A stretch of 64,000 nucleotides of DNA from Nocardioides humi (lineage in GTDB: Bacteria > Actinomycetota > Actinomycetes > Propionibacteriales > Nocardioidaceae): assembly GCF_006494775.1 (NCBI RefSeq), contig NZ_CP041146.1, forward strand, positions 3,658,001 to 3,722,000, in the 5' to 3' direction. This document shows positions 8,555 through 17,190 of this stretch, one piece after another. Position numbers and translations under genes: made by a program. How positions within the stretch are numbered: position 1 is the stretch's first letter; every line of letters begins with the position of its first letter. Under the pieces are notes generated by a model. That model had not been told where the DNA came from. It did not search any database and was given only the letters and a program-made list of their open reading frames with translations.

Positions 8555-10167
8555 TCAGGCCAGGGGCGGGCGAGGACCCGGCCCAGTGCGGTCGCCAGGG
8601 CCTTGCCCGCGTCCGCCTCGCGCTCCCTGCTCCGCCAGCAGACGAACCCGTCCGGACGGATCAGTGAGGCCCCGCCGGGCGTGATGCCGTAGAGCCGCTG
8701 GAGCTCGGCCGCCGGCACGCCGGCCGTGTGGGCCGCCAGCGGGACGTCCGCACGCCGCGTCAGCTCGGCCGCGGCCTCGTGCCACGCCGTCCCGTCCTCG
8801 CCGGTGAGGAGGACGAAGCCGTCGCCGTACAGGTCGAGGACGGAGAGTCCCTCGTCCTCCCAGAAGTGGGCGGCACGGGTGCCGGGCTCGCCGGCGGCCT
8901 CGCGCGGGTGGACGGCCAGATCGGCGGGAGCCGGGGTGGGGGACTCGGCGTCGACGGCGTCGGAGAAGTTGCGGTAGCCGATCTCCGCGCTGAAGTCGTC
9001 GACGAGCGCCGGGAGACCGTCGTCGATGAGCTCGGGGGTCACCCGGCGCCGGAACCGGGTGTAGGCCTGGTCGATCGTGAACCGGCCGATGGGGCGTCGC
9101 TCGGCGTCGTACGACGCGAGGAGGGCGGCTCCCGCCTGGCCGTGGACGACCATCGCCAGCTTCCAGGCGAGGTTGTGCGCGTCGTGGATCCCGGTGTTCC
9201 CGCCGAACCCGCCGTTCGGGGGGACGACGTGGGCGGCGTCCCCGACCAGGAAGACCCGGTCCGTGCCGTAGCTGGTCGCGACGTCGGCGGTCGCCCGCCA
9301 GAGCGCGATGTCGTCCACCGTGATCTGGATGGAGGCGTCGCCGAGCGCGCTGCGGACCAGGTCCTCGGCGCGCTCGGGCGTCAGGCCCTGCCAGACGTCG
9401 AGGTTCGCCGGTACGGTCGGGTCGCCCAGGGTGTTGACGACCAGGAACCCGGACCGGCCAGACCTCTCGAACCGGAAGAAGCCGCGCAGGTCGTCGTTGG
9501 TCACGTAGGTGACGCCGAGCTCCTGGTCGCCGAGGAGGTGGCGGAAGTCGGCGGAGAAGTAGATCGTGGCGCTCCGCGACAGCTCGCCGTGGCCGACCAT
9601 CTCGATCCCCAGCGACGACCGGACCGGACTGCGGTTGCCGTCGGCCGCGACGACGTACTGGGCGCGGACCCGTCGCTCCGCGCCGGTCGTCAGGTCACGA
9701 ACGACGGTGACCACGCCGTCGTCCCCGCTGCTCTCGATCGACGCCTCCGAGCCGTAGAGCAGGGTGGCGCCGTACTCGAGCGCCCGCGCGCGGAGCAGGG
9801 GCTCGATGGCGTCCTGGGCGACGAACAGCCGGCGGGACGGGCTGAACTCGTCGACGCCCCCGTTGAGGTCGGGGATGAAGGTCGCGATCTCACCGCCGCT
9901 GAGGGAGCGCACCTCGTTGACGCACCCGTTGGGGAAGTAGCGCTCCGCCGACAGGCGCCGCAGCGGCTCCTCCAGGTCGACCGACCGCATCAGCTCGAGG
10001 GTGCGGAGATGGAGATGCCCGGCCCGGGGATGGATCGCCGTGCCGGGATGGCGCTCCACGGCGAGGACGTCGACCCCCTGGCGCGCCAGGAACATCGCGG
10101 TGGTGAGCCCCACCAGGCTTCCTCCGATGACGAGGACCTGCACGTCGTCGCGATCGATCTGTGTCAT
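8555..10167 (-). CDS. FAD-dependent aromatic monooxygenase (PheA/TfdB type), 3' end disturbed
   Basis: A class A flavoprotein hydroxylase of the phenol hydroxylase/TfdB type, about 537 residues. It has the FAD-binding GGSLVGLTTAMFLARQGVDV at the N-terminus, the RVFLVGDAAHVVPPNGGFG motif near the middle, and a thioredoxin-like C-terminal region (GASLIRPDGFVCWRS). It would hydroxylate a phenolic ring with NAD(P)H and oxygen. In the sequence as given no stop follows; the frame stays open to 7375 straight through the opposite AraC gene. One extra base near 8560-8570 would give a stop at 8555, so a one-base deletion is likely. It starts 53 bases after an MmyB-like regulator, probably in one operon. 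Confidence 0.8.
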
Positions 10168-10220
10168 GTCGCTCAAGGTAGGAGCGCCGCGGCATATCAG
10201 CAAGACTGATGGTAGTGATG

Positions 10221-11018
10221 TCACCCATCGTCAGCAGTGATGTGCAGGAGGAGCAGGGCGTGCCGCCCGTCGGGGTCCAGCAGCGTCTCCCCGCGCAGGG
10301 TGATCTCGCCCGACTCCGCGTGCCGGATCCGCTTCGGGGCGCACCGCGGCCCGGACACCGGATGCTCGCGCCAGAGCGTCCGGAACTCGTCGCTGGACCG
10401 CAGGAGGTCGGCGACGATGCGGTCGGCACGCGAGCCGGAGCCCGCTCCGGCGCTGACGGAGGCGAGCTGGGCGACGAGCGCCCGGCTGTGCGCGGCGTGG
10501 TCCGCCGCGGGGGTCAGCGCACGCTCGGACGGTCGGGTGAACCACCGGTGCACGCGCGCGCGGGCCAGGCCGGTGTACCCCGTCTCGTCCCCGAGGATCC
10601 GTGCTGCCAGGGGCGTCTGCGCGATCGTCTCGCCGAGATCGGTGACGATCATCGCCGGTGCGTCGCGGACCTGGTCGAACACCCGGAGGAGGCCCTCGTC
10701 GACGTGCTCGAGCGTGCTGTCCTCATCGGTGCCGGAGCCGCCCGGCGCGTAGCCGGCGAGCAGGTTCAGGTACGTGCTCTCCTCGTCGGAGAGGCGCAGC
10801 GCCTTGCCGATCGCGGCGAGGACCGACGGGGACGGAACCGGCCCGCGGGGCTGCTCGATCCGTGTGTAGTAGTGGGTCGCGACACCACTGAGCGCGGCCA
10901 CCTCCTCGCGGCGCAGCCCGGGCGTACGGCGCCGGCCGGTGCGGGGCAGGCCGACGTCCTCCGGCTGGGTCGCCTCCCGGCGCGAGCGCAGGAACAGCGC
11001 CAGTCGACCACGATCCAT
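10221..11018 (-). CDS. Helix-turn-helix regulator with MmyB-like ligand-binding domain
   Basis: A 265-residue protein with an N-terminal HTH_31/XRE-type domain (GLRREEVAALSGVATHYYTRIEQ) and a C-terminal MmyB-like domain (LGDETGYTGLARARVHRWF, with LADLLRSS-type and LWREHPV segments). In this family the second domain is thought to bind a fatty acid or a similar ligand. It lies upstream of the FAD monooxygenase on the same strand and probably controls it. It is divergent from the aldehyde dehydrogenase, with 146 bases between them that may hold both promoters. Confidence 0.85.
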   Translation of the reverse strand: MDRGRLALFLRSRREATQPEDVGLPRTGRRRTPGLRREEVAALSGVATHYYTRIEQPRGPVPSPSVLAAIGKALRLSDEESTYLNLLAGYAPGGSGTDEDSTLEHVDEGLLRVFDQVRDAPAMIVTDLGETIAQTPLAARILGDETGYTGLARARVHRWFTRPSERALTPAADHAAHSRALVAQLASVSAGAGSGSRADRIVADLLRSSDEFRTLWREHPVSGPRCAPKRIRHAESGEITLRGETLLDPDGRHALLLLHITADDG

Positions 11019-11164
11019 GCCGCACCTCCCCGGGTGTCTCCACCGTCCGCGGGCCCAACGCCGGGACCCGTCGTTCTACTCCCGGCCCACTCCCGGCGGG
11101 CGCGCGGTCAGGGATGCCCGATCGTGGCATGGTTGCCGCCCGTGGGGCGCCGCACGGTGGTGTC

Positions 11165-12619
11165 ATGACGAACACTCACGAACAGCAGCTGGAGCGCGGC
11201 ACGTCCGTGCTGGAGGTCCCCGGACACTGGATCGGCGGGACGGTGGTCGCCGGGCCCGGCGACGTCAGGGAGCTCCTCAGCCCGGTCGACGGGCGCGTGG
11301 TGGGGCGGTCCCCGGTCGGGACGCCGGAGACGGTGGACCGCGCCGTGCGGGCGGCCCGGGCCGCGCTGCCCGCCTGGGCGGCGACGGCGCCGGGGGCGAG
11401 GGCGGAGGTGCTGCGCCGGCTCGCCGACGAGCTGACCCGCCGCCAGGAGGAGATCGCGTGGGCGATCACGACGGAGATCGGCGTGCCCATCTCCTTCTCG
11501 CGCGCCGCGCAGGCGACCTTCCCGGCGATCGTGACGGCCGCGACCGCCGGCCTGGTCGACGAGGTCGAGTGGGAGGCCGAGCGGGGCAACGCGCTCGTGG
11601 TGCGCGAGCCGGTGGGCGTCGTCGGCGCCATCACCCCGTGGAACTTCCCCCTCCAGCAGACCGTCACGAAGATCGTCCCGGCTCTCCTCGCGGGCAACGC
11701 CGTGGTCCTCAAGCCGGCCGAGACCTCGCCGCTGACCGGGCCGATCCTCGCCGAGGCGGCGACCGCGGCGGGCCTGCCGGCAGGCGTGCTGAACATCGTG
11801 TACGGCGACGGCCCGGTCGTCGGCGAGGCGATCGCCGCGCACCCCGACGTGGACATGGTCTCCTTCACCGGGTCGACGGCCGTCGGGAGGCACCTCGCGG
11901 CGACGGCCGCCCGCACGGTCAAGAAGGTCGCGCTGGAGCTCGGCGGGAAGACGGCGGCGATCCTGCTCGACGACGCGGACCTCGACCGGGCGATCGCGGA
12001 GACGCTGCAGTTCGCGTGGAGCAACGCCGGCCAGGCGTGCGGCGCGTGGTCGCGGCTCCTCGTGCCCGCGGCGCGACACGACGACGTCGTGCGGAGACTC
12101 ACGGCCGCGGCCGCCGCGTTCGCGCCCGGCCACCCCGCCGAGGAGTCCACGCTCGTGGGCCCGCTCGCGTCGGAGGCGCAGTGGAGCCGGGTGAACGGCT
12201 ACCTCGAGACCGCCGTCGCCGAGGGCGCCGTCGTCGCGTACGGCGGACCCGGGCGGATCCCCGGCCTGGAGGCCGGCGCGTTCGTCCGGCCGACGATCCT
12301 CACCCACGTCGACCCGTCGTCCACCATCGCCCAGGAGGAGGTCTTCGGGCCGGTGCTCAGCGTGCTGACCTACGAGGACGAGGCCGACGCCCTGCGCATC
12401 GCCAACGGGACGGCGTACGGGCTGACGGCGGCCGTGTACGGCGACCCAGCCCGCGCGCTGTCCTTCGCGCGCGGGCTGGTGGCCGGCCAGGTCTACGTCA
12501 ACGGGGCGGCGTTCAACCCCCTCGCGCCGTTCGGCGGGTTCCGGCAGTCGGGCGTGGGCCGGGAGATGGGCAAGGAGGGCGTCGAGGAGTTCACCGAGCT
12601 GAAGGCGATCCTGCGCTGA
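11165..12619 (+). CDS. NAD(P)-dependent aldehyde dehydrogenase
   Basis: A 484-residue ALDH superfamily enzyme that oxidises an aldehyde to a carboxylic acid. The sequence shows the ITPWNFPLQQTVTKI coenzyme-binding stretch, SFTGSTAVG, the general base in ALELGGKTA and the catalytic cysteine in SNAGQACGAW. The C-terminus is the usual EVFGPVLSVL ... PFGGFRQSGVGRE. ATG 11165 matches the normal family length; an in-frame ATG at 11114 would add 17 residues. It is divergent from the MmyB-like regulator and followed by a LysR gene. The likely role is oxidation of an aldehyde from ring or side-chain breakdown; the substrate is unknown. Confidence 0.85.
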   Translation: MTNTHEQQLERGTSVLEVPGHWIGGTVVAGPGDVRELLSPVDGRVVGRSPVGTPETVDRAVRAARAALPAWAATAPGARAEVLRRLADELTRRQEEIAWAITTEIGVPISFSRAAQATFPAIVTAATAGLVDEVEWEAERGNALVVREPVGVVGAITPWNFPLQQTVTKIVPALLAGNAVVLKPAETSPLTGPILAEAATAAGLPAGVLNIVYGDGPVVGEAIAAHPDVDMVSFTGSTAVGRHLAATAARTVKKVALELGGKTAAILLDDADLDRAIAETLQFAWSNAGQACGAWSRLLVPAARHDDVVRRLTAAAAAFAPGHPAEESTLVGPLASEAQWSRVNGYLETAVAEGAVVAYGGPGRIPGLEAGAFVRPTILTHVDPSSTIAQEEVFGPVLSVLTYEDEADALRIANGTAYGLTAAVYGDPARALSFARGLVAGQVYVNGAAFNPLAPFGGFRQSGVGREMGKEGVEEFTELKAILR

Positions 12620-12650
12620 CGGCCGCCGGGCGCCGCCGTATCCTCCAGCA

Positions 12651-13619
12651 ATGAACCTCGCGGGCGTGGACCTGAACCTCCTCGTCGCCCTCGACGCCCT
12701 CCTCGCGGAGCGGAACGTCACCAGGGCCGCGCGACGGGTGGGGATCAGCCAGCCGGGCATGAGCAGTGCCCTCGCCCGACTGCGCAAGCTCCTCGGCGAC
12801 CCGCTCCTCGTGCGGGAGGGGAACGGCCTCGTGCCCACCGCCCGCGGCCGGTCCCTCGTCGAGCCGGTGCGGACGGCGCTGACCGTGATCGAGGTGGCCC
12901 TGAACGACCGGGTCGCCTTCGATCCGGCCACGGACAGCGGGACGGTCAGCGTGAGCTGCTCCGACTACAGCGCGCTGCTGATCGTCGCTCCGCTGATCCG
13001 GCGCCTGGCGGCGGAGGCGCCCGGCGTCGCCGTCCAGCTGCTGCCGCGCGCGGCCGAGCCCGCCGCGATGCTGCGCCGCGGCGACGTCGACCTGGTGATC
13101 GAGCCGGTGGAGGTGATGGACGGGGCGACCCTCGCCTCGGAGAGCCTGTTCGAGGACCGGTGGCGGTGCTGCGTCTGGGAGGGCAACGAGCGGGTGGGCG
13201 ACGACCTCGACCTCGCGACCTATCTCGACCTCTCGCACGTCGTGTACTCGATGGGCGCCGGCCAGCCCGTCTCCCTCGTGGACGCCTACCTCGAGAGCAT
13301 CGACCTGCGCCGGAACGTCGAGCTGCGGGTGGAGAGCTTCCTACTTGCCCCGATCCTGCTCCAGGGCACCGAGCTCGTCACCCTGGTCCTCGAGCGCGCC
13401 CTCCCGCACGTCGAGCGGACCGCCGACATCCGGGTGCTGGACCCGCCCGTCGCGATCCCGCCGATCGTGGAGACCCTGTGGTGGAGCCCCAGCCGGACCA
13501 CGGACCCGGTCCTGTCCTGGGTCCGCGGCGTCGTCGCCGATGTCGCGCGCGAGGTGGCAGGCTCGGGCCGCTCGTCCGGGGGACGGGCCGGTCGTGCTCG
13601 CCGCCCGGCGCGCCCCTGA
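12651..13619 (+). CDS. LysR-family transcriptional regulator
   Basis: A 322-residue LysR regulator with the N-terminal helix-turn-helix VDLNLLVALDALLAERNVTRA ... GISQPGMSSALARLRKL, and a NodD/NahR-like inducer-binding domain (IVAPLIRRLAAEAPGVAV). It starts 31 bases after the aldehyde dehydrogenase on the same strand and may be co-transcribed with it. The C-terminus is rich in Arg and Gly. It is convergent with the GntR gene, with only six bases between the stops. Confidence 0.85.
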   Translation: MNLAGVDLNLLVALDALLAERNVTRAARRVGISQPGMSSALARLRKLLGDPLLVREGNGLVPTARGRSLVEPVRTALTVIEVALNDRVAFDPATDSGTVSVSCSDYSALLIVAPLIRRLAAEAPGVAVQLLPRAAEPAAMLRRGDVDLVIEPVEVMDGATLASESLFEDRWRCCVWEGNERVGDDLDLATYLDLSHVVYSMGAGQPVSLVDAYLESIDLRRNVELRVESFLLAPILLQGTELVTLVLERALPHVERTADIRVLDPPVAIPPIVETLWWSPSRTTDPVLSWVRGVVADVAREVAGSGRSSGGRAGRARRPARP

Positions 13620-13625
13620 CGAGGC

Positions 13626-14309
13626 TCAGCCGGGCGTGCTGTCGGACGCGGCGAACAGCTCGGGATGGTCGGCGAGCGCGAGGCGGGTACGCCGGATGTG
13701 CATGGTCAGCACGGTGCCCGCAGTCTCCTCGTCGCCGGCGCGCAGGGCCTGCAGGAGCAGACGGTGCTCGGCGCTGATCACCCACGAGCCCTGCGAGCGG
13801 GCCAGGCGCACGAAGGCGCGCCGGTAGTGCTGCGTGGTGTCCCAGAGCCGGTGGACCATGTCGGCGAGCTGGGGCGCGTCGTGTCCGCGGTACGACGTCC
13901 AGTGGAGCTCGCGGTCGAGGCGGAGGAACTCCTCGACGTCGTCGTTCTCCTCGATCTGCTGCTGGAGCGACTCCATGTGGTCGAGGTCGGCGTCGGTGAG
14001 CCGGGGCATGCTCTCGGCCAGGAGGAGGGGCTCGATCCGCTCGCGGACCTTGTAGGAGAGACCGAGGTCCTGCAGGGTCATCTGCGACACCCAGGCGCCG
14101 ACGTTGGCCCGCAGCGTGACCAGGCCGCGGGAGGAGAGGATGCGCAGCGCCTCCCGGACGGGGATGCGGCTGGCGCCGAGCTCCTCGGCGAGCTCGTCCT
14201 GCCGGATCCGGGTCCCCGGCGGCAGCGACCCGTCCAGGATCCGGGCGGCGAGGATGTTGGCGACGCGCTCGCTCGCCACCTCGCGGCGGGCGTCCTCGGC
14301 CTCACTCAT
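13626..14309 (-). CDS. GntR-family regulator, FadR subfamily (FCD domain)
   Basis: A 227-residue regulator with an N-terminal winged helix (GTRIRQDELAEELGASRIPVREAL begins the block) and an all-helical FCD domain. The FCD metal-site histidines are visible in LDRELHWTSYRGH, SAEHRLLLQALRAGD and TMHIRRTR. Such proteins usually repress catabolic operons and release DNA when they bind an organic acid. It lies immediately downstream of the VOC gene on the same strand. Repeats at 14893-14921, between VOC and the E1 gene, are a plausible target, but this is inference. Confidence 0.85.
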   Translation of the reverse strand: MSEAEDARREVASERVANILAARILDGSLPPGTRIRQDELAEELGASRIPVREALRILSSRGLVTLRANVGAWVSQMTLQDLGLSYKVRERIEPLLLAESMPRLTDADLDHMESLQQQIEENDDVEEFLRLDRELHWTSYRGHDAPQLADMVHRLWDTTQHYRRAFVRLARSQGSWVISAEHRLLLQALRAGDEETAGTVLTMHIRRTRLALADHPELFAASDSTPG

Positions 14310-14337
14310 GGTCGCTCATGCGGGCTCGCTCGGCTCC

Positions 14338-14850
14338 TCACTCGAAGGCGGACGGCTCGTGGTCGAACGCCTTGCCGCCGGGGTAGGAGACTAGCTCGAA
14401 CTGCATGCCCCACGGCGCGAGGAAGTAGATCCACCGCTGCCCCTCGCTCGGCCCGCGACTGGCCGTCGGGCCGGCCATGACCTCGACCCCGTGGGCGTGC
14501 AGGACGGCGATCGCGGCGTCGAGGTCGTCGACGTAGAGCGCGACGTGGTGCCCGCCGACGTCGCTGTTGCGGGGCACCCGGCGGGCCTGGTCCGCGGCGT
14601 CGTACGCGAAGACCTCGAAGATCGCCTGTCCGCCGAGGCGGTAGAAGCGGAGCTCGCGCATCACGGTGCGGTCCTCGACCCGCAGGTGGGTGCTCATCCA
14701 CGAGCCGCCGTCGGCGAACGGCCCGAGGCGGTAGAGGTACGCGCAGCCGAGCACGTCGACCAGGAAGTCGTGCGCCTCCTCGAGGTCCGGGACGGTGAAG
14801 CCGATGTGGTCGACGCGTCGGACCGCCGGCAGGGCGGGGGGCTTGCTCAT
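14338..14850 (-). CDS. VOC-family metalloenzyme (glyoxalase/extradiol dioxygenase fold), copy 1
   Basis: A 170-residue single-unit VOC protein. The likely metal ligands are all present: His in RRVDHIGFTVPD, His in DVGGHHVALYVDD and Glu in MQFELVSYPGG. That His-His-Glu set could support ring cleavage, isomerisation or hydrolysis; the reaction is not known. It is a close paralogue of the gene at 54882 (both have CAYLYRLGP- or FEYLYRLGP-type and YVDDLDAA segments). It is divergent from the 2-oxoacid dehydrogenase operon and precedes the GntR gene on the same strand. Both VOC copies lie in catabolic blocks with a double cupin and an HpaB. Confidence 0.8.
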   Translation of the reverse strand: MSKPPALPAVRRVDHIGFTVPDLEEAHDFLVDVLGCAYLYRLGPFADGGSWMSTHLRVEDRTVMRELRFYRLGGQAIFEVFAYDAADQARRVPRNSDVGGHHVALYVDDLDAAIAVLHAHGVEVMAGPTASRGPSEGQRWIYFLAPWGMQFELVSYPGGKAFDHEPSAFE

Positions 14851-14892
14851 CGCGTTCCTCCGGTTGCAATGGATCCAAAGAGAGGTCTATGT

Positions 14893-14921
14893 TTAGCGTC
14901 ACTGTACGGTGTTAAGCGTCA
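14893..14921. promoter_or_regulatory. Direct repeats of a TGACGCTWAAC-type motif
   Basis: Read on the reverse strand, TGACGCTTAACA and TGACGCTAAACA occur 20 bases apart, between the divergent VOC gene and the E1 gene. Related copies lie at 19962 (CGCTAACGG), 22473 (GACGCTTAACAG), 22602 (CGCTAACA) and 22619 (reverse TGACGCTA). The sharing suggests one regulator for the whole 14-24 kb block. Confidence 0.5.
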
Positions 14922-14984
14922 AATCACCATCACTCCCGCAGTGAATGGATGCATCTGACGCTGACTCGATCGAAGGAGCACGCC

Positions 14985-17165
14985 ATGGCACGCCGGTCCA
15001 ACCTCCGACCCGGAGCTCCCTGGGTGCAGCTGGCCCTGACCGACGCGGACCGCAGGAAGGCCGACGGCGACCTGCTGCTCCGCCTGTTCGCCGAGGCGCA
15101 GTGGATCCGCACCTTCGAGGAGTACGTCCTCGAGCTGGCGGCCCAGGGCCTGGTCCACGGCCCGGCGCACTCCAGCATCGGCCAGGAGGGCGGCGCGGTC
15201 GGCTCGATCGTCGGCCTCCGGTCCGACGACTACGTCAACGGCTCCCACCGCGGCCACCACCAGTTCCTGGCGAAGGCGTTCGAGCACGTCCTCGAGCCCA
15301 CGCCCGGCGCGCTGCCCACGCTCACCCCCGCGGTCGACGACGTCCTGCGCCGCACGCTCGCCGAGATCTGCGGTCTCGCGGAGGGCTACTGCCGTGGCCG
15401 GGGCGGCTCGATGCACCTGCAGTGGAAGGACGCGGGCGCGATGGGGACCAACGCCATCGTGGGCGGCGGTGTCCCGCAGGCGGCGGGCTTCGCGTGGAAC
15501 CAGCTCCACGCCGGGACCGATGCCGTCACCGTCACCTACTTCGGCGACGGCGCGGTCAACATCGGCTCCGTCCTCGAGACCTTCAACCTGGCGGCCGCGT
15601 GGCGGCTGCCGGTGTGCTTCTTCATCGAGAACAACCAGTACGCCGTCTCGACCCCGGTCGGGAAGTCGACCGCAGAGACCCGCCTGTCCGCGCGGGGCCT
15701 GGGCTTCGGCATCCCCAGCTGGCGCGTCGACGGGATGGACGCGCTCGCGGTCCACGCCGCCATGCAGGAGGCCGTGGCCCACATGCGCGCCGGCAACGGC
15801 CCGACGATCGTCGAGGCGGACATGTACCGCTACTTCCACCAGAACGGGCCCTACCCGGGCAGCGCGTTCGGCTATCGCGACAAGGCGGAGGAGCAGGCCT
15901 GGCGCGAACGCGACCCGATCGCGCAGCTGCGAGCGCACGTCCTCGACCGGGGGCTCGTCGAGGAGCAGGCCGTCGTCGACCTGGAGGAGGCGATCGCCGC
16001 CGCGATGGCGCGGATCGGCGACTCGTTCCTCGAGGCGGACCCGGACGGGAAGCCCGGCCAGCGCCGGATCGTGGCCGACCGCTGGCCCGACCCCGGCTTC
16101 GTCGACGTCGGCGTGCGGGGCGATCTCGGCGAGCTGGCGGGGAGCCGGTACGCCGACAGCGACGCCTTCGACGGCGAGATCGCCGAGCGCCGGTTCATCG
16201 ACGTGGTCTCCGACGTCATGGCCCGGCGGATGGAGACCGATGCGTCCGTCGTGGTGCTCGGCGAGGACGTCGACGGGCTCAAGGGCGGCACCAACGGCGC
16301 CACCCGCCGTCCGCTCGAGCTGTTCCCGGAGCGCGTGATCGGCACGCCGATCAGCGAGAACGCCTTCACCGGCCTCGCCGGAGGGATGGCGCTGGACGGG
16401 CGGTTCCGGCCCGTCGTCGAGTACATGTACGCCGACTTCATGTGGGTCGCCGCCGATCAGCTGTTCAACCAGGTGGCCAAGGCACGGCACATGTTCGGGG
16501 GCGACGCGGCCGTGCCGTTCGTGCTCCGCAGCAAGCTGGCGGCCGGGACCGGCTACGGCTCGCAGCACTCGATGGACCCGGCCGGGGTGCTGACCACGGC
16601 GCCCGGGCTGCGGGTGGTCGCCCCCTCCAACCCCTTCGACTACGTCGGCCTGATGAACACCGCCCTCGCCTGCGCCGACCCCGTCGTCGTCCTCGAGCAC
16701 GTCGACCTCTACGCGTCGTCCGGCCCCGGCCCGGTCGACGACCTCGACTACCGCCTGCCGGTCGGGAAGGCGGCCCTGCGCCGGGAGGGCGACGACGTCA
16801 CGGTCATCTCCTACCTGAGCATGGTGAACCACTGCCTCGAGGCGCTCGACATCGTGACCGACGTCCGGGCGGACCTCATCGACCTGCGCTGGCTCGACCG
16901 CGCCTCGCTCGACTGGGAGACGATCGAGCGCAGCGTCCGCAAGACCAACCGGGTCCTCATCGTCGAGCAGGGCGCCACCGGCACGTCGTACGGCGGCTGG
17001 CTGGCCGACGAGATCCAGCGGCGCCTCTTCGACTGGCTGGACGCGCCGGTCGGGCGCGTGACCGGCCGCGAGGCCTCGCCCAGCATCAGCAAGGTGCTCG
17101 AGCGCGCGGCGATCGCCCGGACCGAGGAGGTCGTCGCAGCACTGCGTGACCTCCCCAACCTCTGA
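14985..17165 (+). CDS. Fused alpha-beta E1 of a 2-oxoacid (pyruvate/acetoin-type) dehydrogenase complex
   Basis: A 726-residue thiamin-diphosphate enzyme in which E1 alpha (about residues 1-340) and E1 beta (about 400-726) are fused. The alpha part has the TPP motif FGDGAVNIGS (near residue 187) ending in IENNQYAV, and GRGGSMHL earlier. The beta part has VVLGEDVDGLKGGTNGA, ISENAFTGLAGGMAL and the C-terminal transketolase-like domain. It would decarboxylate a 2-oxoacid, or cleave an alpha-diketone or acetoin-like compound, and pass the acyl group to E2. ATG 14985 has GAAGGAG upstream. E2 and E3 follow directly. The fusion and the catabolic setting argue against the housekeeping complex. Confidence 0.85.
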   Translation: MARRSNLRPGAPWVQLALTDADRRKADGDLLLRLFAEAQWIRTFEEYVLELAAQGLVHGPAHSSIGQEGGAVGSIVGLRSDDYVNGSHRGHHQFLAKAFEHVLEPTPGALPTLTPAVDDVLRRTLAEICGLAEGYCRGRGGSMHLQWKDAGAMGTNAIVGGGVPQAAGFAWNQLHAGTDAVTVTYFGDGAVNIGSVLETFNLAAAWRLPVCFFIENNQYAVSTPVGKSTAETRLSARGLGFGIPSWRVDGMDALAVHAAMQEAVAHMRAGNGPTIVEADMYRYFHQNGPYPGSAFGYRDKAEEQAWRERDPIAQLRAHVLDRGLVEEQAVVDLEEAIAAAMARIGDSFLEADPDGKPGQRRIVADRWPDPGFVDVGVRGDLGELAGSRYADSDAFDGEIAERRFIDVVSDVMARRMETDASVVVLGEDVDGLKGGTNGATRRPLELFPERVIGTPISENAFTGLAGGMALDGRFRPVVEYMYADFMWVAADQLFNQVAKARHMFGGDAAVPFVLRSKLAAGTGYGSQHSMDPAGVLTTAPGLRVVAPSNPFDYVGLMNTALACADPVVVLEHVDLYASSGPGPVDDLDYRLPVGKAALRREGDDVTVISYLSMVNHCLEALDIVTDVRADLIDLRWLDRASLDWETIERSVRKTNRVLIVEQGATGTSYGGWLADEIQRRLFDWLDAPVGRVTGREASPSISKVLERAAIARTEEVVAALRDLPNL

Positions 17166-17190
17166 GTCCCTCCAGGAAGAGAGCAGCGTC

